Notes: generated by a model not told the origin, from the sequence alone. Shown: positions 25,127 to 33,840, numbered from the stretch's first letter. The stretch: 41,147 nucleotides of DNA from JBJXFK01 sp046155505 (GCA_046155505.1 JBJXFK010000144.1:1-41147); one strand, 5' to 3'. Made by a program: numbers and translations.

Positions 25127-26380
25127 TCAGCGACGCCGCGAGCCGAAGGCCGGTCGCTTCGCGCCAAAGCCACCTTTTCCGGCAAAGCCATCCTTTCGCG
25201 CGACGCCGTCCTTGGTCGCGGGTGCGTCAACCGGCATTACCTTTTCGATCGGGGCGCTTTTCGGGGCGGCGAGTGCCGCAGCCCCCTTCGTCTCGGCGAC
25301 CTTGCCGTCATCGTCACCTTTGCCGCTCGCCGCCGACTTGGATGAACCCTTGGCGCTTGCGTCCGGCTTTTCGTCAGCAGGCTTGGGCGCCTTGGCCTCG
25401 ATCACCTTGGCCCGGATCTCGGCGAACAGGTCGCGATTGTCGCGCAGGAACAGCCGGGCATTGTCGCGACCCTGGCCCAGACGCGTCGCGCCGTAGTTGT
25501 ACCAAGTGCCCATTTTCTGCACGACGCCGCACTCGCTGGCAACGTCGATCAGGTCGGCCTCGCGACTGATGCCGCTTTCGAAGAGCATGTCGAACTCGGT
25601 CTCGCGGAACGGCGGGGCCACCTTGTTCTTGACCACCTTGGCCTTCACCCGCGTGCCGATGACGGTCTCGCCGTCCTTCAGCAGACCGATCTTGCGCACG
25701 TCGATACGCACCGAGCTATAGAACTTCAGCGCGCGACCGCCCGGCGTGGTTTCGGGCGAGCCGTACATGACGCCAATCTTCGCGCGGATCTGGTTGATGA
25801 AGATGACGCTGGTTCGGCTCTTGGCGCTGATGCCGGTGAGTTTGCGCATGGCCTGGCTCATCAGCCGTGCCTGCACGCCGACTGATGAATCGCCCATTTG
25901 CCCTTCCAGTTCCGACTTGGGTACGAGGGCGGCGACGGAGTCGACGACGATGACGTCGAGCGCATTGGATCGCACAAGCAGTTCGCAAATCTCGAGCGCT
26001 TCTTCGCCACTTCCGGGCTGATTGACCATCAGGTCTTCGAGATTCACGCCGATGCGCTTGGCCCAGGACGGGTCGAACGCATGCTCAACGTCGATAAACG
26101 CTGCGAGGCCGCCGGCCTTCTGCGCCTCGGCGACGATATGTAATGTGAGCGTGGTCTTGCCGCTCGATTCGGGGCCGAAAACCTCGATCACGCGGCCGCG
26201 CGGAATGCCGGTTCCGCCGAGCGCGAGATCGAGCGACATCGACCCGGTCGAAATGCCATCGAAACTGGCGGGTGTATCGGTCAGGTACATCATCGCACCT
26301 TTACCGAACGATTTTTCGATCTGTTGAACGGCCCGGCCAAGGGCTTCCTTGCGATTTTCGTCGCGCGATGTTTCCGACAT
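25127..26380 (-). CDS. recA: Recombinase RecA, 417 aa with long basic tail
   Basis: DNA strand-exchange protein and co-protease for SOS control. Walker A is GPESSGKTT at residues 69-77 and Walker B is DVIVVDSVAALVP. FINQIRAKIGVMYGSPETTPGG covers loop L2 and its strand. The core ends near residue 345. The remaining 70 or so residues form a low-complexity tail rich in Lys, Ala and Ser that closes with GGFGAKRPAFGSRRR, unlike the acidic tail of E. coli RecA. ATG 26380 (MSETSRDEN) is preferred over a GTG five codons earlier, because GAGAG stands 7 bases before the ATG. No recX follows. A clear sigma-70 promoter lies 115 bases upstream; I see no certain LexA box. Confidence 0.98.
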   Translation of the reverse strand: MSETSRDENRKEALGRAVQQIEKSFGKGAMMYLTDTPASFDGISTGSMSLDLALGGTGIPRGRVIEVFGPESSGKTTLTLHIVAEAQKAGGLAAFIDVEHAFDPSWAKRIGVNLEDLMVNQPGSGEEALEICELLVRSNALDVIVVDSVAALVPKSELEGQMGDSSVGVQARLMSQAMRKLTGISAKSRTSVIFINQIRAKIGVMYGSPETTPGGRALKFYSSVRIDVRKIGLLKDGETVIGTRVKAKVVKNKVAPPFRETEFDMLFESGISREADLIDVASECGVVQKMGTWYNYGATRLGQGRDNARLFLRDNRDLFAEIRAKVIEAKAPKPADEKPDASAKGSSKSAASGKGDDDGKVAETKGAAALAAPKSAPIEKVMPVDAPATKDGVARKDGFAGKGGFGAKRPAFGSRRR

Positions 26381-26496
26381 GAGCAGCTCTCGCACCCGTT
26401 GAAGACATGGATCAACCGACGGACGTCGCCCGGCGCAGCTCCTCTAGCCATGCGCGAGGCTCGATGGTTGGCATCGACGTTCGGTATCTGTTAGGA

Positions 26497-26524
26497 AGTA
26501 TACGACCGTTTTTTCGGCTGTCAA
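26497..26524 (-). promoter_or_regulatory. Promoter of recA
   Basis: Minus strand TTGACA (26524-26519), 16 bases, TATACT (26502-26497): a consensus -35 and near-consensus -10. The rest of the gap 26381-26692 holds degenerate CACAGAGG/CACGGAGAG units at about 26572-26600, related to element E but without a facing arm. Confidence 0.7.
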
Positions 26525-26692
26525 GCAAATTTGTGAACTCGTGACGCCGCCGAGGCAAAAACCTGGAGCCACAGAGGTCACGGAGAGCACCGAGGAATTG
26601 CAGAAGATGAAGCTGGGGTCGTGCGCTTAGCGTTAAGGCAGCATTGAATTGCAGAGCTACAATTCAAAAATTCAAACGCACGGAGTTCGCGG

Positions 26693-27046
26693 ATGCCGAA
26701 GCAGATTGATTGGCATTATCAACGCAAGAATTGCGACGCGTGCGATGCCGCTGCCGCCGAACTTGCGTCACTCGGCGTCACGCCCGCCGTCGAAATCGCT
26801 GACGCACGCAAACTACGCTTTGACGCTGTCGGTGTCGCACGTCTCGCGCGGAATGCAAAACGAGTGATCTCGATTCGCCGTCGCGTTGCATCGATTGAGC
26901 CAATCACAGCCAAATCGCCGAGCGACGCCGACCTGGCCAAACTGATGCTCGGCCCCACCGGCAATTTGCGGGCACCGACCATCCGCGTCGGCGACACGCT
27001 CGTCGTCGGCTTCGACGCACAAGTTTGGCGCGAGGTGCTCAAATAG
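26693..27046 (+). CDS. ArsC/Spx-like thioredoxin-fold protein, 117 aa
   Basis: Small thioredoxin-fold protein of the arsenate reductase-like kind. CDAC at residues 14-17 sits at the start of the first helix, where thioredoxin-fold enzymes carry the redox CxxC, and APTIRVGDTLVVGF near residues 96-109 is the cis-Pro strand. The length is like ArsC-family proteins. GGAG stands 7 bases before the ATG. It may reduce disulphides or respond to them; no arsenic genes are near, so true arsenate reduction is unlikely. It is convergent with the EVE gene. Confidence 0.75.
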   Translation: MPKQIDWHYQRKNCDACDAAAAELASLGVTPAVEIADARKLRFDAVGVARLARNAKRVISIRRRVASIEPITAKSPSDADLAKLMLGPTGNLRAPTIRVGDTLVVGFDAQVWREVLK

Positions 27047-27067
27047 GTCCGCTGCGCGCACGGATGC

Positions 27068-27475
27068 TCAACTCGCGGCGAGCTTTTGAATCTTGTCCCA
27101 GATGCCTTTCGGCACAGGCATCACGCTCAGCCGACTGATCTTCACCAATTCCCAATTGGCCATCGCGGCGTCGGCTTTGATCTGATCGAGCGTCACCGGC
27201 TTAGCCAACCAGCCGGTGAACTGGACATCGACTAGACTGATCTTTCCGGACTTGTCCTTCGGATCGGCGATCGGCTTGGATGCGATCTTGGCCGTCGCGA
27301 CGATGGCGCGTTCGTCGCCGGTGTGATAGACCAGCACTTCGTCTCCGGCGGCCATCGAGCCGAGGTGCTTGAGGGCCAGCGGGTTGGCCACGCCGTCCCA
27401 GAAGGTGCGGCCCTCGCGTTCGAGGTCTTTGGCGGAGTATGTTTCCGGGTCGCTTTTGATGAGCCAGCGGTTCAT
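27068..27475 (-). CDS. EVE domain protein, 135 aa
   Basis: The single EVE (PUA-like) domain fills the protein. The N-terminal MNRWLIKSDPETYSAKDLE is the family start, followed by FWDGVANPLALKHLGSMAAGDEVLVYHTGDERAIV and a C-terminal ISRLSVMPV. EVE domains bind modified nucleobases through an aromatic cage, which is the established view of the fold; the ligand here is unknown. An ATG three codons further upstream is possible; the one at 27475 matches the conserved N-terminus. No ribosome site is visible for either. It stands alone, convergent with the thioredoxin-fold gene, away from restriction or defence genes. Confidence 0.93.
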   Translation of the reverse strand: MNRWLIKSDPETYSAKDLEREGRTFWDGVANPLALKHLGSMAAGDEVLVYHTGDERAIVATAKIASKPIADPKDKSGKISLVDVQFTGWLAKPVTLDQIKADAAMANWELVKISRLSVMPVPKGIWDKIQKLAAS

Positions 27476-27696
27476 GTGATGCATCGTAATCGATCGATGG
27501 CGGGGTGCGCTGCAAGCGTAACCGTGTCGGCCACCGATCAGCGATCGTGCCGATTACAAACTTCCGCCCGCTTCCTCATGTCAAGTTCTGCACGGTTGGG
27601 TAGACTTCACTCGTCCACAGTGCGGAACAATGAGGGCCGAACCCGGTGCGATCACCCCAGATTTCCCCCTCCGACCATTCCAAGAGGACATTTGGT

Positions 27697-29046
27697 ATGC
27701 AACGAACCCGACGCCGACTCGGCGGGCTGCTCACGCTCTTGCTCGCCGCGCAACTGATGGGATGTGCGAGTGCGCCGGCCCAGCGCAAGCTGACCGCCGA
27801 ACAGCGGCAATTGAATGTGCAGTCGTTTGACAAGGTTTGGGAGACGATTCGCGATACGCACTTCGATCCCAAGCTCAACGGTGCCGACTGGGACGGTGCC
27901 CGGGTCGAGCTGCGCCCGAAAGTGGAGGCGGCCGAGACCATGGCCGCCGCGCGCGCGGCGATGAACGAGATGATCGGGCGATTGAATCAGACCCATTTCG
28001 GCGTGATCCCGTCCGAGGCTTACGCGGATATCGACGCGGAAGCTCGTGGCGAGTCGGCATCGCGCGGCGACGGCGGCGACCTGGGCTTCGAGGTGCGCGT
28101 GCTCGACGGGGCGGCGATCGTGACCGAAGTCCGGCCCGGACCGGCGATGCAGGCCGATGTGCGTGCGGGTTGGGAACTCGTGGCGATCGACAACGTGAAA
28201 CTGCGCCCGATTCTCGAACGCATTGAAAAGAACATGACCGAGCCGCGATTCAAGCAGTCCTATTTGCACGGGGCCGTGACGAATCGTCTGGCGACCGATG
28301 CCGACGTGGAGGTGAAGCTCACGTTTCTGGATGCGAGCGGCAAAGAGCGCAAGCTGGCGCTCACCGCCGTCGAGCCGACCGGCTTCAAGACCAAAATGGG
28401 GCACATGCCTACGCTGCATGTGCGCTTCGACGCGAAACGCCTCGAAGGTAATATCGCGTATGTGTCGCTGAGCATGTGGTTTGATCCGGCCAACGTGATG
28501 AAGCAGTTGGAGCAGGCGCTGACGGAAATGTCCGACTGTCGTGGCTTCATCATCGACATGCGCGGAAATCCGGGCGGCATCGGCGGCATGTCGATGGGCT
28601 GGGCGGGCTGGTTCGCGGATTCGAGCGGGACGCAACTGGGCGTGATGACCACGCGCAACTCAGAGTTGAAGTTCGTCGTCAATCCGCGCCCGCGTCCGTT
28701 CAAGGGACCGGTCGCGGTGCTGATCGACGACCTGAGTATGAGCACGTCGGAAATTTTCGCAGGCGGCATGAAAGACATCGGTCGCGCGAAGCTCTTCGGT
28801 GTCGGCACGCCCGGTGCGGCGCTGCCTTCGAAGATCGAGCGGCTACCCAACGGTGATCGCTTTCAATATGCGTTCGCCAACTACACCAGTTCGAGCGGGC
28901 TGGTGCTGGAAGGCAACGGCGTAAAGCCCGACGTTGAAGCGCCGCACACGCGCGATGCGCTGCTATCGGGCAAGGACAACGCGATCGCGGCGGCGTCGGA
29001 GTGGATTCTGTCGCAGCCGAGCGGCCAGGCGGCCGCGGCGCAGTAA
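27697..29046 (+). CDS. S41 family peptidase homologue, lipoprotein, 449 aa
   Basis: Lipoprotein signal with MGC at residues 21-23, so it is membrane-anchored outside the cytoplasm. A PDZ-like part (GFEVRVLDGAAIVTEVRPGP, about 130-149) precedes the S41 domain: GNIAYVSLSMWFDP, then GFIIDMRGNPGGIGG and SMSTSEIFAGGMKDIGRA. Ser349 is the nucleophile by alignment to Prc/CtpA (Asp360 is 11 residues on, as in Prc). The Prc lysine position is Ala374 in GTPGAALPS, so the catalytic dyad of CtpA type is not complete; the tricorn/IRBP-like part of S41 also lacks it. AAGAGGA lies 9 bases before ATG 27697. The gene is followed 42 bases later by another exported protein in the same direction, a likely operon. 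Confidence 0.9.
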   Translation: MQRTRRRLGGLLTLLLAAQLMGCASAPAQRKLTAEQRQLNVQSFDKVWETIRDTHFDPKLNGADWDGARVELRPKVEAAETMAAARAAMNEMIGRLNQTHFGVIPSEAYADIDAEARGESASRGDGGDLGFEVRVLDGAAIVTEVRPGPAMQADVRAGWELVAIDNVKLRPILERIEKNMTEPRFKQSYLHGAVTNRLATDADVEVKLTFLDASGKERKLALTAVEPTGFKTKMGHMPTLHVRFDAKRLEGNIAYVSLSMWFDPANVMKQLEQALTEMSDCRGFIIDMRGNPGGIGGMSMGWAGWFADSSGTQLGVMTTRNSELKFVVNPRPRPFKGPVAVLIDDLSMSTSEIFAGGMKDIGRAKLFGVGTPGAALPSKIERLPNGDRFQYAFANYTSSSGLVLEGNGVKPDVEAPHTRDALLSGKDNAIAAASEWILSQPSGQAAAAQ

Positions 29047-29088
29047 ACTCGTTCAGGGTTGACGGAAACAATCGCAAGGAGACTGGCA

Positions 29089-29940
29089 ATGCAAGTTCGT
29101 GGGTCGCAGATTCTTTCGTTCCGGCGCGTGCTCGCCGGGCTGTTTGTCGGCGCGATCGGGTTGATGACGCCGACGGCTTTGGGGCAGGATCTGCCCAAAG
29201 CCGAGGACGTCATCGACAAGTACATCAAGGTCACGGGCGGCAAAGAGGCGTATGAAAAGCGTCAGGACATCACGGTGACAAGCTCGGTCGAGTTCAAGGG
29301 CCAGGGGATGTCGGCCAAGGCCACCGGCTATCAAGCCGCGCCGGCCAAGAGCTACAACGTGATCGAGATCGAGGGCATGGGCAAGATCGAAGAGGGATAT
29401 GACGGCAAGGTCGCGTGGGAAACCAATCCCATGACCGGACCGCGGATCAAGGAAGGCAACGAGCTCGAGTTCGCCATCCGCACGGCGACGTTTAACGGCG
29501 AGTTGCACTGGAAGAAGCTCTACAAGTCGGCCGAGACGGTCGGCAGCGAAGACATCGACGGCAAGAAGGCGTTTAAGTTGAAGCTCACGCCCAACAAGGG
29601 CAAGGACGAGTTTCAATTCTACGACGCTGAGTCCGGCCTGTTGGTCAAGAGCACTGCTACCATCGACTCGCAGATGGGCGAGCTGCCGGTTGAGACCAAG
29701 TATGTCGAGTACAAGGAAATGGGCGGCGTGAAATTGCCCGTAAAGGTCATGCAGGTCGTCGGCGGCGGCATGCAGACGCTCGAAATCACGATCGAAAAGG
29801 TTGAAGTAAACACCAAGATTCCGGACAGCAAGTTCGAATTGCCGAAGGAGATCAAGGAGTTGCTCGACAAGCCCAAGGCGACAGCGTCGGCACCGGCCGC
29901 AAAGCCGGAAGCCAAGAAGGACGAGCCGAAGAAGCCCTAG
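29089..29940 (+). CDS. Exported LolA-like outer-membrane lipoprotein-sorting homologue, 283 aa
   Basis: It has a signal peptide with cleavage near ALG|QDLP (residue 32). After DLPKAEDVIDKYIKVTGGKEAY the mature part shows the repeating beta pattern of the LolA/LolB-like or DUF4292-type fold: DITVTSSVEF, GYDGKVAWETNPMTGPR, KAFKLKLTPNKGKDEFQFYD, then VETKYVEYKEMGGVKLPVKV. These folds bind lipid or lipoprotein in the periplasm. The last 25 residues are a Lys/Ala/Pro tail. AAGGAG lies 8 bases before ATG 29089. It follows the S41 lipoprotein gene closely and may share a transcript. The fold is inferred from pattern only and the substrate is unknown. Confidence 0.78.
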   Translation: MQVRGSQILSFRRVLAGLFVGAIGLMTPTALGQDLPKAEDVIDKYIKVTGGKEAYEKRQDITVTSSVEFKGQGMSAKATGYQAAPAKSYNVIEIEGMGKIEEGYDGKVAWETNPMTGPRIKEGNELEFAIRTATFNGELHWKKLYKSAETVGSEDIDGKKAFKLKLTPNKGKDEFQFYDAESGLLVKSTATIDSQMGELPVETKYVEYKEMGGVKLPVKVMQVVGGGMQTLEITIEKVEVNTKIPDSKFELPKEIKELLDKPKATASAPAAKPEAKKDEPKKP

Positions 29941-29959
29941 GCCGACGACGCGATGACAT

Positions 29960-31327
29960 TCAAGTGGTGTGAATCGACCCTGCTGGAGCGTTCGCTTTGG
30001 CGGGGTCGCTTGTTTGCGGTGCGGTCGCCCTGCTCGCCGCGCTCGCCAAAATCCAAATCGGCAACACCTTGCCCACCAGCATTGCCAGCATCGTCCACAC
30101 CAGCCCGAGATAGAACATATCAAACGGCATGTTCAACCCGCGCACCAGATTGCGGCTGATGAGACTTGCAGTCAGTCCGCTGCTGAGATTTGCGCCGCAG
30201 GTCGCTGAAGCCGCGTCGAGCAGTGCATCCGCAAACGTGGCCGGTCGTTGGAAGCGTGTCGCGACGATCGACTCGATCAAAAGGAAACCGATCGCGATGA
30301 CGATCACGAACGCCGTGATCGCGACAAAGCAGCGTAGCGCGGCGCGACGCAGCTCGCTGACGCGCGGTGTTTCATCGTGGGCGCGGGCACGAATCACGGC
30401 CGCGATCGCCAGCGCGAATACCCACCACTGCAATCCGCCCATCGGACTGCCCAGCATGCCGCCGATGATCACCGCAATCGCCAGCGTCGCCTTGCTCGCA
30501 TCGCGCAGACCGGTTTCGCCCAGCGGCTCGGTCGGCAAGCCGGCGGTCGCAGCGCACACGATTTGCGTTGCGCTGCGCGTCACGCGGACGGTTGTCGGCT
30601 GTGCGGCGATGGCCGGATCGTCGGCGACGATGCGCGACTCGCCGCGCGGCGACTCAAACGTCGCGACGCACACGCTCAGCGCGGCGAGCAGCGCGACATA
30701 GCCGATCGCCGCAAACGCAAATCTCGACCACGGCAGGCCGCGCAAGCCGCGCATCCATGCGACCGGCAGCAACCAGAGCAACCAGCCCAATCCGCCGAGC
30801 ATGCCGATGATCGCCGCCGTCATTGCCGTGCCGGCATCCAGCGCCGTGGGGGCGAGGCCGACGCCATTGAGCGCGTTGCCGACCAGCCACAGGCTTTCGC
30901 TCCAATGCACGGTCGGGCAAAACGCAATTGCGGCGGCGTGCAATCCGCCGAACAGTGTCGCTTGCCATGCCATCCAGGCGAGCAAGATTGAACGAAGGCT
31001 CGGTGCGGTGTGCTCGCCGAAGGGTTGCAGTCGCCGCACGAGCGCGGCCATCGTTGCCAGCATAAGCAGAGCACCGGCGATGCCGATGCCCCAGAGCGTC
31101 CATTGGCCGCGCGGTGCGTACTGCTCGACGAGATTTTTGCTGAGCAGCCCGACGCCTGCTGCCGCGCTCAGCGAATCGAACGACAACTCCCAATAGTGCC
31201 GACCGGTGAAGAACTGCAAATCGCGCGCATCGCGGATCGTACAAGCGGCCGGGGAGAGAGCGGCCACGCCGACAGCGCTCAGCAGCACCAGGCACGCGAG
31301 GTAGCGAACTGCAATCGAGCGAAGCAT
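29960..31327 (-). CDS. TrkH/KtrB-like cation transporter subunit, 455 aa
   Basis: Polytopic membrane protein with about ten hydrophobic segments and the four membrane/P-loop/membrane repeats of the K+ transporter superfamily. The loops read SFDSLSAAAGVGLLSKNL, WLVGNALNGVGLAPTAL, QIVCAATAGLPTEPLG and DAASATCGANLSSGLT; IIGGMLGSPMGGLQWW between loops three and four corresponds to TrkH GCPGSTAGGIK. Filter glycines are visible in loops one to three; in loop four the position appears to be Asn (GAN-LS). The protein is shorter and more divergent than usual TrkH, so ion selectivity is uncertain. The cytoplasmic TrkA/KtrA partner is not in the window. It is separated from terC by a 340-base repeat region. 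Confidence 0.8.
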   Translation of the reverse strand: MLRSIAVRYLACLVLLSAVGVAALSPAACTIRDARDLQFFTGRHYWELSFDSLSAAAGVGLLSKNLVEQYAPRGQWTLWGIGIAGALLMLATMAALVRRLQPFGEHTAPSLRSILLAWMAWQATLFGGLHAAAIAFCPTVHWSESLWLVGNALNGVGLAPTALDAGTAMTAAIIGMLGGLGWLLWLLPVAWMRGLRGLPWSRFAFAAIGYVALLAALSVCVATFESPRGESRIVADDPAIAAQPTTVRVTRSATQIVCAATAGLPTEPLGETGLRDASKATLAIAVIIGGMLGSPMGGLQWWVFALAIAAVIRARAHDETPRVSELRRAALRCFVAITAFVIVIAIGFLLIESIVATRFQRPATFADALLDAASATCGANLSSGLTASLISRNLVRGLNMPFDMFYLGLVWTMLAMLVGKVLPIWILASAASRATAPQTSDPAKANAPAGSIHTT

Positions 31328-31388
31328 GAGGTTTACCCGTTGGCGAGTGGCGGCAATCCGAACCCCTGGCGCGAGCGCGTGGTCTTCA

Positions 31389-31549
31389 ATCCGAACCCCG
31401 AGCGCGAGCGAGCGGGGTCAGCCGCGGGGTTGAAAAGTGCTCTGCACAAGAAGACGCGTTCTCGCGAGGCGGCGTTCCGCGTTCTGCATTCATCGTTCTG
31501 CATTCTGCATCCTCACGCTACCCCGCTCGCTCGCGCTCGGGGTTCGGAT
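31389..31549. repeat. Mirror element C with 30-bp perfect arms
   Basis: Positions 31389-31418 are the exact reverse complement of 31520-31549 (30 bp; unit CCGAACCCCGAGCGCGAGCG), with a 101-base spacer. The first 18 bases of the arm recur at 37182-37199. This fills most of the 340-base gap between the TrkH-like gene and terC, together with TTCTGCA units and a direct repeat GCGAGGCGGCGTTC at 31464 and 31611. Confidence 0.85.
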
Positions 31550-31621
31550 GCCGCTCGCTGCGCTCGCATCCACTCGCTTGCGCGTCGCGTTCGGAACGGT
31601 CGTCGGTCTGGCGAGGCGGCG

Positions 31622-31650
31622 TTCTGCATTCTGCATTCTGCATTCTGCAC
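31622..31650. repeat. TTCTGCA tandem heptamers after terC
   Basis: Four TTCTGCA units in tandem, 18 bases from the terC stop codon. The same unit builds mirror elements D and G; shorter runs lie at 31482-31510. Confidence 0.8.
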
Positions 31651-31667
31651 TTTTCATTCTCCATTCG

Positions 31668-32471
31668 CTATTTCTGCTCCACCACCTCCGCCGGCGGCGT
31701 GTGCAATTGCACCGGCTTGTACACCTTGCGGAAGCGAATGTTCAGCATCTCGACGAAGAACGAGAAGCCCATCGCAAAGTAGATGTATCCCTTGCCGACG
31801 TGCGCGCCCATGCCCTCGGCCATCAGCATCGTGCCGATCAGCAGAAGGAACGACAGACCCAAAATTTTCATCGTCGGATGCGCCTCGATGAAGCGGCAAA
31901 CCGGCCCCGCGAATGCCATCATCACGGCGACCGAGACGATCACAGCGACGACCATGATTTCAATGTGCTTCGCAACGCCGACCGCGGTAATCACCGAGTC
32001 GATCGAGAAGACCAGATCGACCATCATGATCTGCGCGATCGCCGCCCCGAACGATGCAACCTTCGCCGTCGCGCCGGCGGTGTGGCCGCTGCCTTCCAGC
32101 TTGTCGTGAATTTCGTAAGTCGATTTCGCCAGCAGGAACAGGCCGCCAAGGATGAGAATCAGCTCGCGCCCGCTGATGTCGTTGCCCATCACCGAGAAGA
32201 GCGTGCCTTCGAGCTTCATGATCCACGAAATCGCGAACAGCAGCAGAATGCGCATCACCATTGCCGCCGCCAGGCCGACCTGCCGCGCCATCGGCTGGAC
32301 TTTCGGGTCGAGTTTGCCGGTGAGAATCGCGATGAAGATGATGTTGTCGATGCCCAGCACGATCTCCAGCCCGGCCAGCATCAGCAATGCCATCAGGCTC
32401 TCGAAGCTGTAGAGCGGCGCAACCGGTTGCGAAGATACTGCTGTGGACGCGAAGAGAAACAGTGTCAGCAC
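31668..32471 (-). CDS. TerC family integral membrane protein, 267 aa
   Basis: TerC family proteins are inner-membrane proteins linked to metal ion (manganese) export or to tellurium resistance clusters; the founding ter system is not present here. The two repeated signatures are GLEIVLGIDNIIFIAILTG (about residues 34-52) and MMVDLVFSIDSVITAVG, with Asp in each membrane segment, as in the family. About seven membrane segments are visible. The first 14 residues (MLTLFLFASTAVSS) look like a signal peptide. A Mn-export role is the best guess. Mirror repeats follow its stop codon. Confidence 0.93.
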   Translation of the reverse strand: MLTLFLFASTAVSSQPVAPLYSFESLMALLMLAGLEIVLGIDNIIFIAILTGKLDPKVQPMARQVGLAAAMVMRILLLFAISWIMKLEGTLFSVMGNDISGRELILILGGLFLLAKSTYEIHDKLEGSGHTAGATAKVASFGAAIAQIMMVDLVFSIDSVITAVGVAKHIEIMVVAVIVSVAVMMAFAGPVCRFIEAHPTMKILGLSFLLLIGTMLMAEGMGAHVGKGYIYFAMGFSFFVEMLNIRFRKVYKPVQLHTPPAEVVEQK

Positions 32472-32622
32472 AATTGCCCCACTTCCTGCGCGGTGCGGCG
32501 GATCGACTCACCCATGCGGTGATTGAATGGAATTGCGACCGCCCGCTGCCTGTCGAAAAACTCAATGAGCAAGCGCGCGAAATGTAGCGACAAGCGCGGC
32601 TCGATTCCACTGCGCGGCAACA

Positions 32623-33840
32623 TCAACGCGGCAACGGCTTCTCGCCGGTCAGGTCGAGAATAAGCGAGCTGACGATTCGGTCCAGCGTGTCGGCATACTC
32701 GTCGCCGCCGCGATTGGTCGTCACCAGCACCGCAAATCCCTTCTCCGGCGCGGCCCAAACGGTGCAATACCAATATGTATTCGACCCGCCGTGCGTGAGC
32801 ACGTTCCCGCCCCACGGTCGCTGCAGCTTGATCCAGCCGCACGCCGCGTCCTCGTCGCCAAAGCGCGGCGTGTGCATATGCTTGAACGATTCCGGCTTCA
32901 ACAATGTCTTGCGGCCTGCGGCCCCGTCGAGATGCATGCTCACAAAACGCGCCCAATCTCCAAGCGACATGTGCATGGTGCCCGCCGGTGCGAGGGCCGG
33001 CGGGTTGTCGCCCAGCGGTCCGGGCAGCACCGCGATCGGCTTTTTGCCGCCCTCCATGTGGCCCATCGGCTGCACGACCGAGTTGCGCTCGCCCGGCGTG
33101 CCAAAGCCCACGCTGGTCATGCCCAGCGGCTCAAACAGGCGTTTGCGAATCAGCGTTTCCCAATCGGTCTTCGTGACACGCTCGGCCATCGCGCCGGCGA
33201 TGGTGTACCCCAGATTGCAGTACATCATCTTCGACCCGGGCGCAAAGTGCGGCTCGCCGGCGGTCACATCGCGCAGGACGGCCAGCCGCTTTTCGGTCAG
33301 CGATCCGCCGCCCTGTCGCATCTTGCCCCACAGGTCGAGTCGCTTGGAATCGTCGATCCCGCCGCGATGCGCGAGCAGTTGATCGAGCGTCACGCTGCGA
33401 AAGTCGGCGTGCATGGCGTCTTTGAGCTCGGGAAACACGTCCGCGAGCGTGCTCTCCCACTTCAGCTTGTCTTCCTCGACCAGCATGGCCAGCACGGTAG
33501 CGGTCATGGCCTTGGCACAACTGCCGATGTGCCAGAGGTCGTCCACCGTGACCGGTTCGGGTGAACCGGCCTTTCGCACGCCCGCGACGCTGACCCCAAC
33601 GAGCTTGCCGTCGCGAATGATTGCCGCCCCGATGGCGGGCGACTCACCGGCGGCGACGGTTGTTTGAAGTAGCTCGGTGACGGCGGCTTCGTATGCGACG
33701 CGCTCGTCGCTAACTGGTTTTGATGCAGAGGTTTGCGCACCGGCCAGCGCGAGCAGTGAGAGCCCGCACAGGCACGCCGACAGGCGTCGGAAACGACCTG
33801 AACGATACGCAGCGCCAAGGCGCGACGGGGTGTGACGCAT
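32623..33840 (-). CDS. Class C beta-lactamase-like serine hydrolase, 405 aa
   Basis: Exported penicillin-binding-protein-like serine hydrolase. Signal peptide residues 1-36 (LSACLCGLSLLALAGAQ). SxxK is SCAK at 107-110, YxN is YCN at 207-209, and the KTG-box position is HGG at 350-352, the arrangement of AmpC/esterase-like members. Substrate candidates are D-Ala peptides, esters or lactams; true antibiotic resistance cannot be inferred. DQLLAHRGGI and PGSKMMYCNLGYTIAG are family hallmarks. It is a single gene on the minus strand, upstream of terC in transcription with 151 bases between, and near the tRNA-Tyr gene on its 5' side. Confidence 0.93.
   Translation of the reverse strand: MRHTPSRLGAAYRSGRFRRLSACLCGLSLLALAGAQTSASKPVSDERVAYEAAVTELLQTTVAAGESPAIGAAIIRDGKLVGVSVAGVRKAGSPEPVTVDDLWHIGSCAKAMTATVLAMLVEEDKLKWESTLADVFPELKDAMHADFRSVTLDQLLAHRGGIDDSKRLDLWGKMRQGGGSLTEKRLAVLRDVTAGEPHFAPGSKMMYCNLGYTIAGAMAERVTKTDWETLIRKRLFEPLGMTSVGFGTPGERNSVVQPMGHMEGGKKPIAVLPGPLGDNPPALAPAGTMHMSLGDWARFVSMHLDGAAGRKTLLKPESFKHMHTPRFGDEDAACGWIKLQRPWGGNVLTHGGSNTYWYCTVWAAPEKGFAVLVTTNRGGDEYADTLDRIVSSLILDLTGEKPLPR

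Noticed and set aside
24433..25569. 378-codon plus-strand frame across acpP and recA
   Set aside because: Opposite strand of two certain genes and their promoter; the translation is Arg/Ser/His-rich without a domain.
26381..26500. LexA/SOS box before recA
   Set aside because: A single CGAAC half-site is present near 26480, but no facing GTTCG or CTGT-N8-ACAG. Not supportable.
27652..28635. 327-codon minus-strand frame
   Set aside because: Shadow of the S41 lipoprotein gene; no start signal and an Arg/His-rich translation.
31437..32522. 361-codon plus-strand frame
   Set aside because: Antisense to terC, beginning inside the repeat region; His/Gln/Asp-rich non-protein-like translation.
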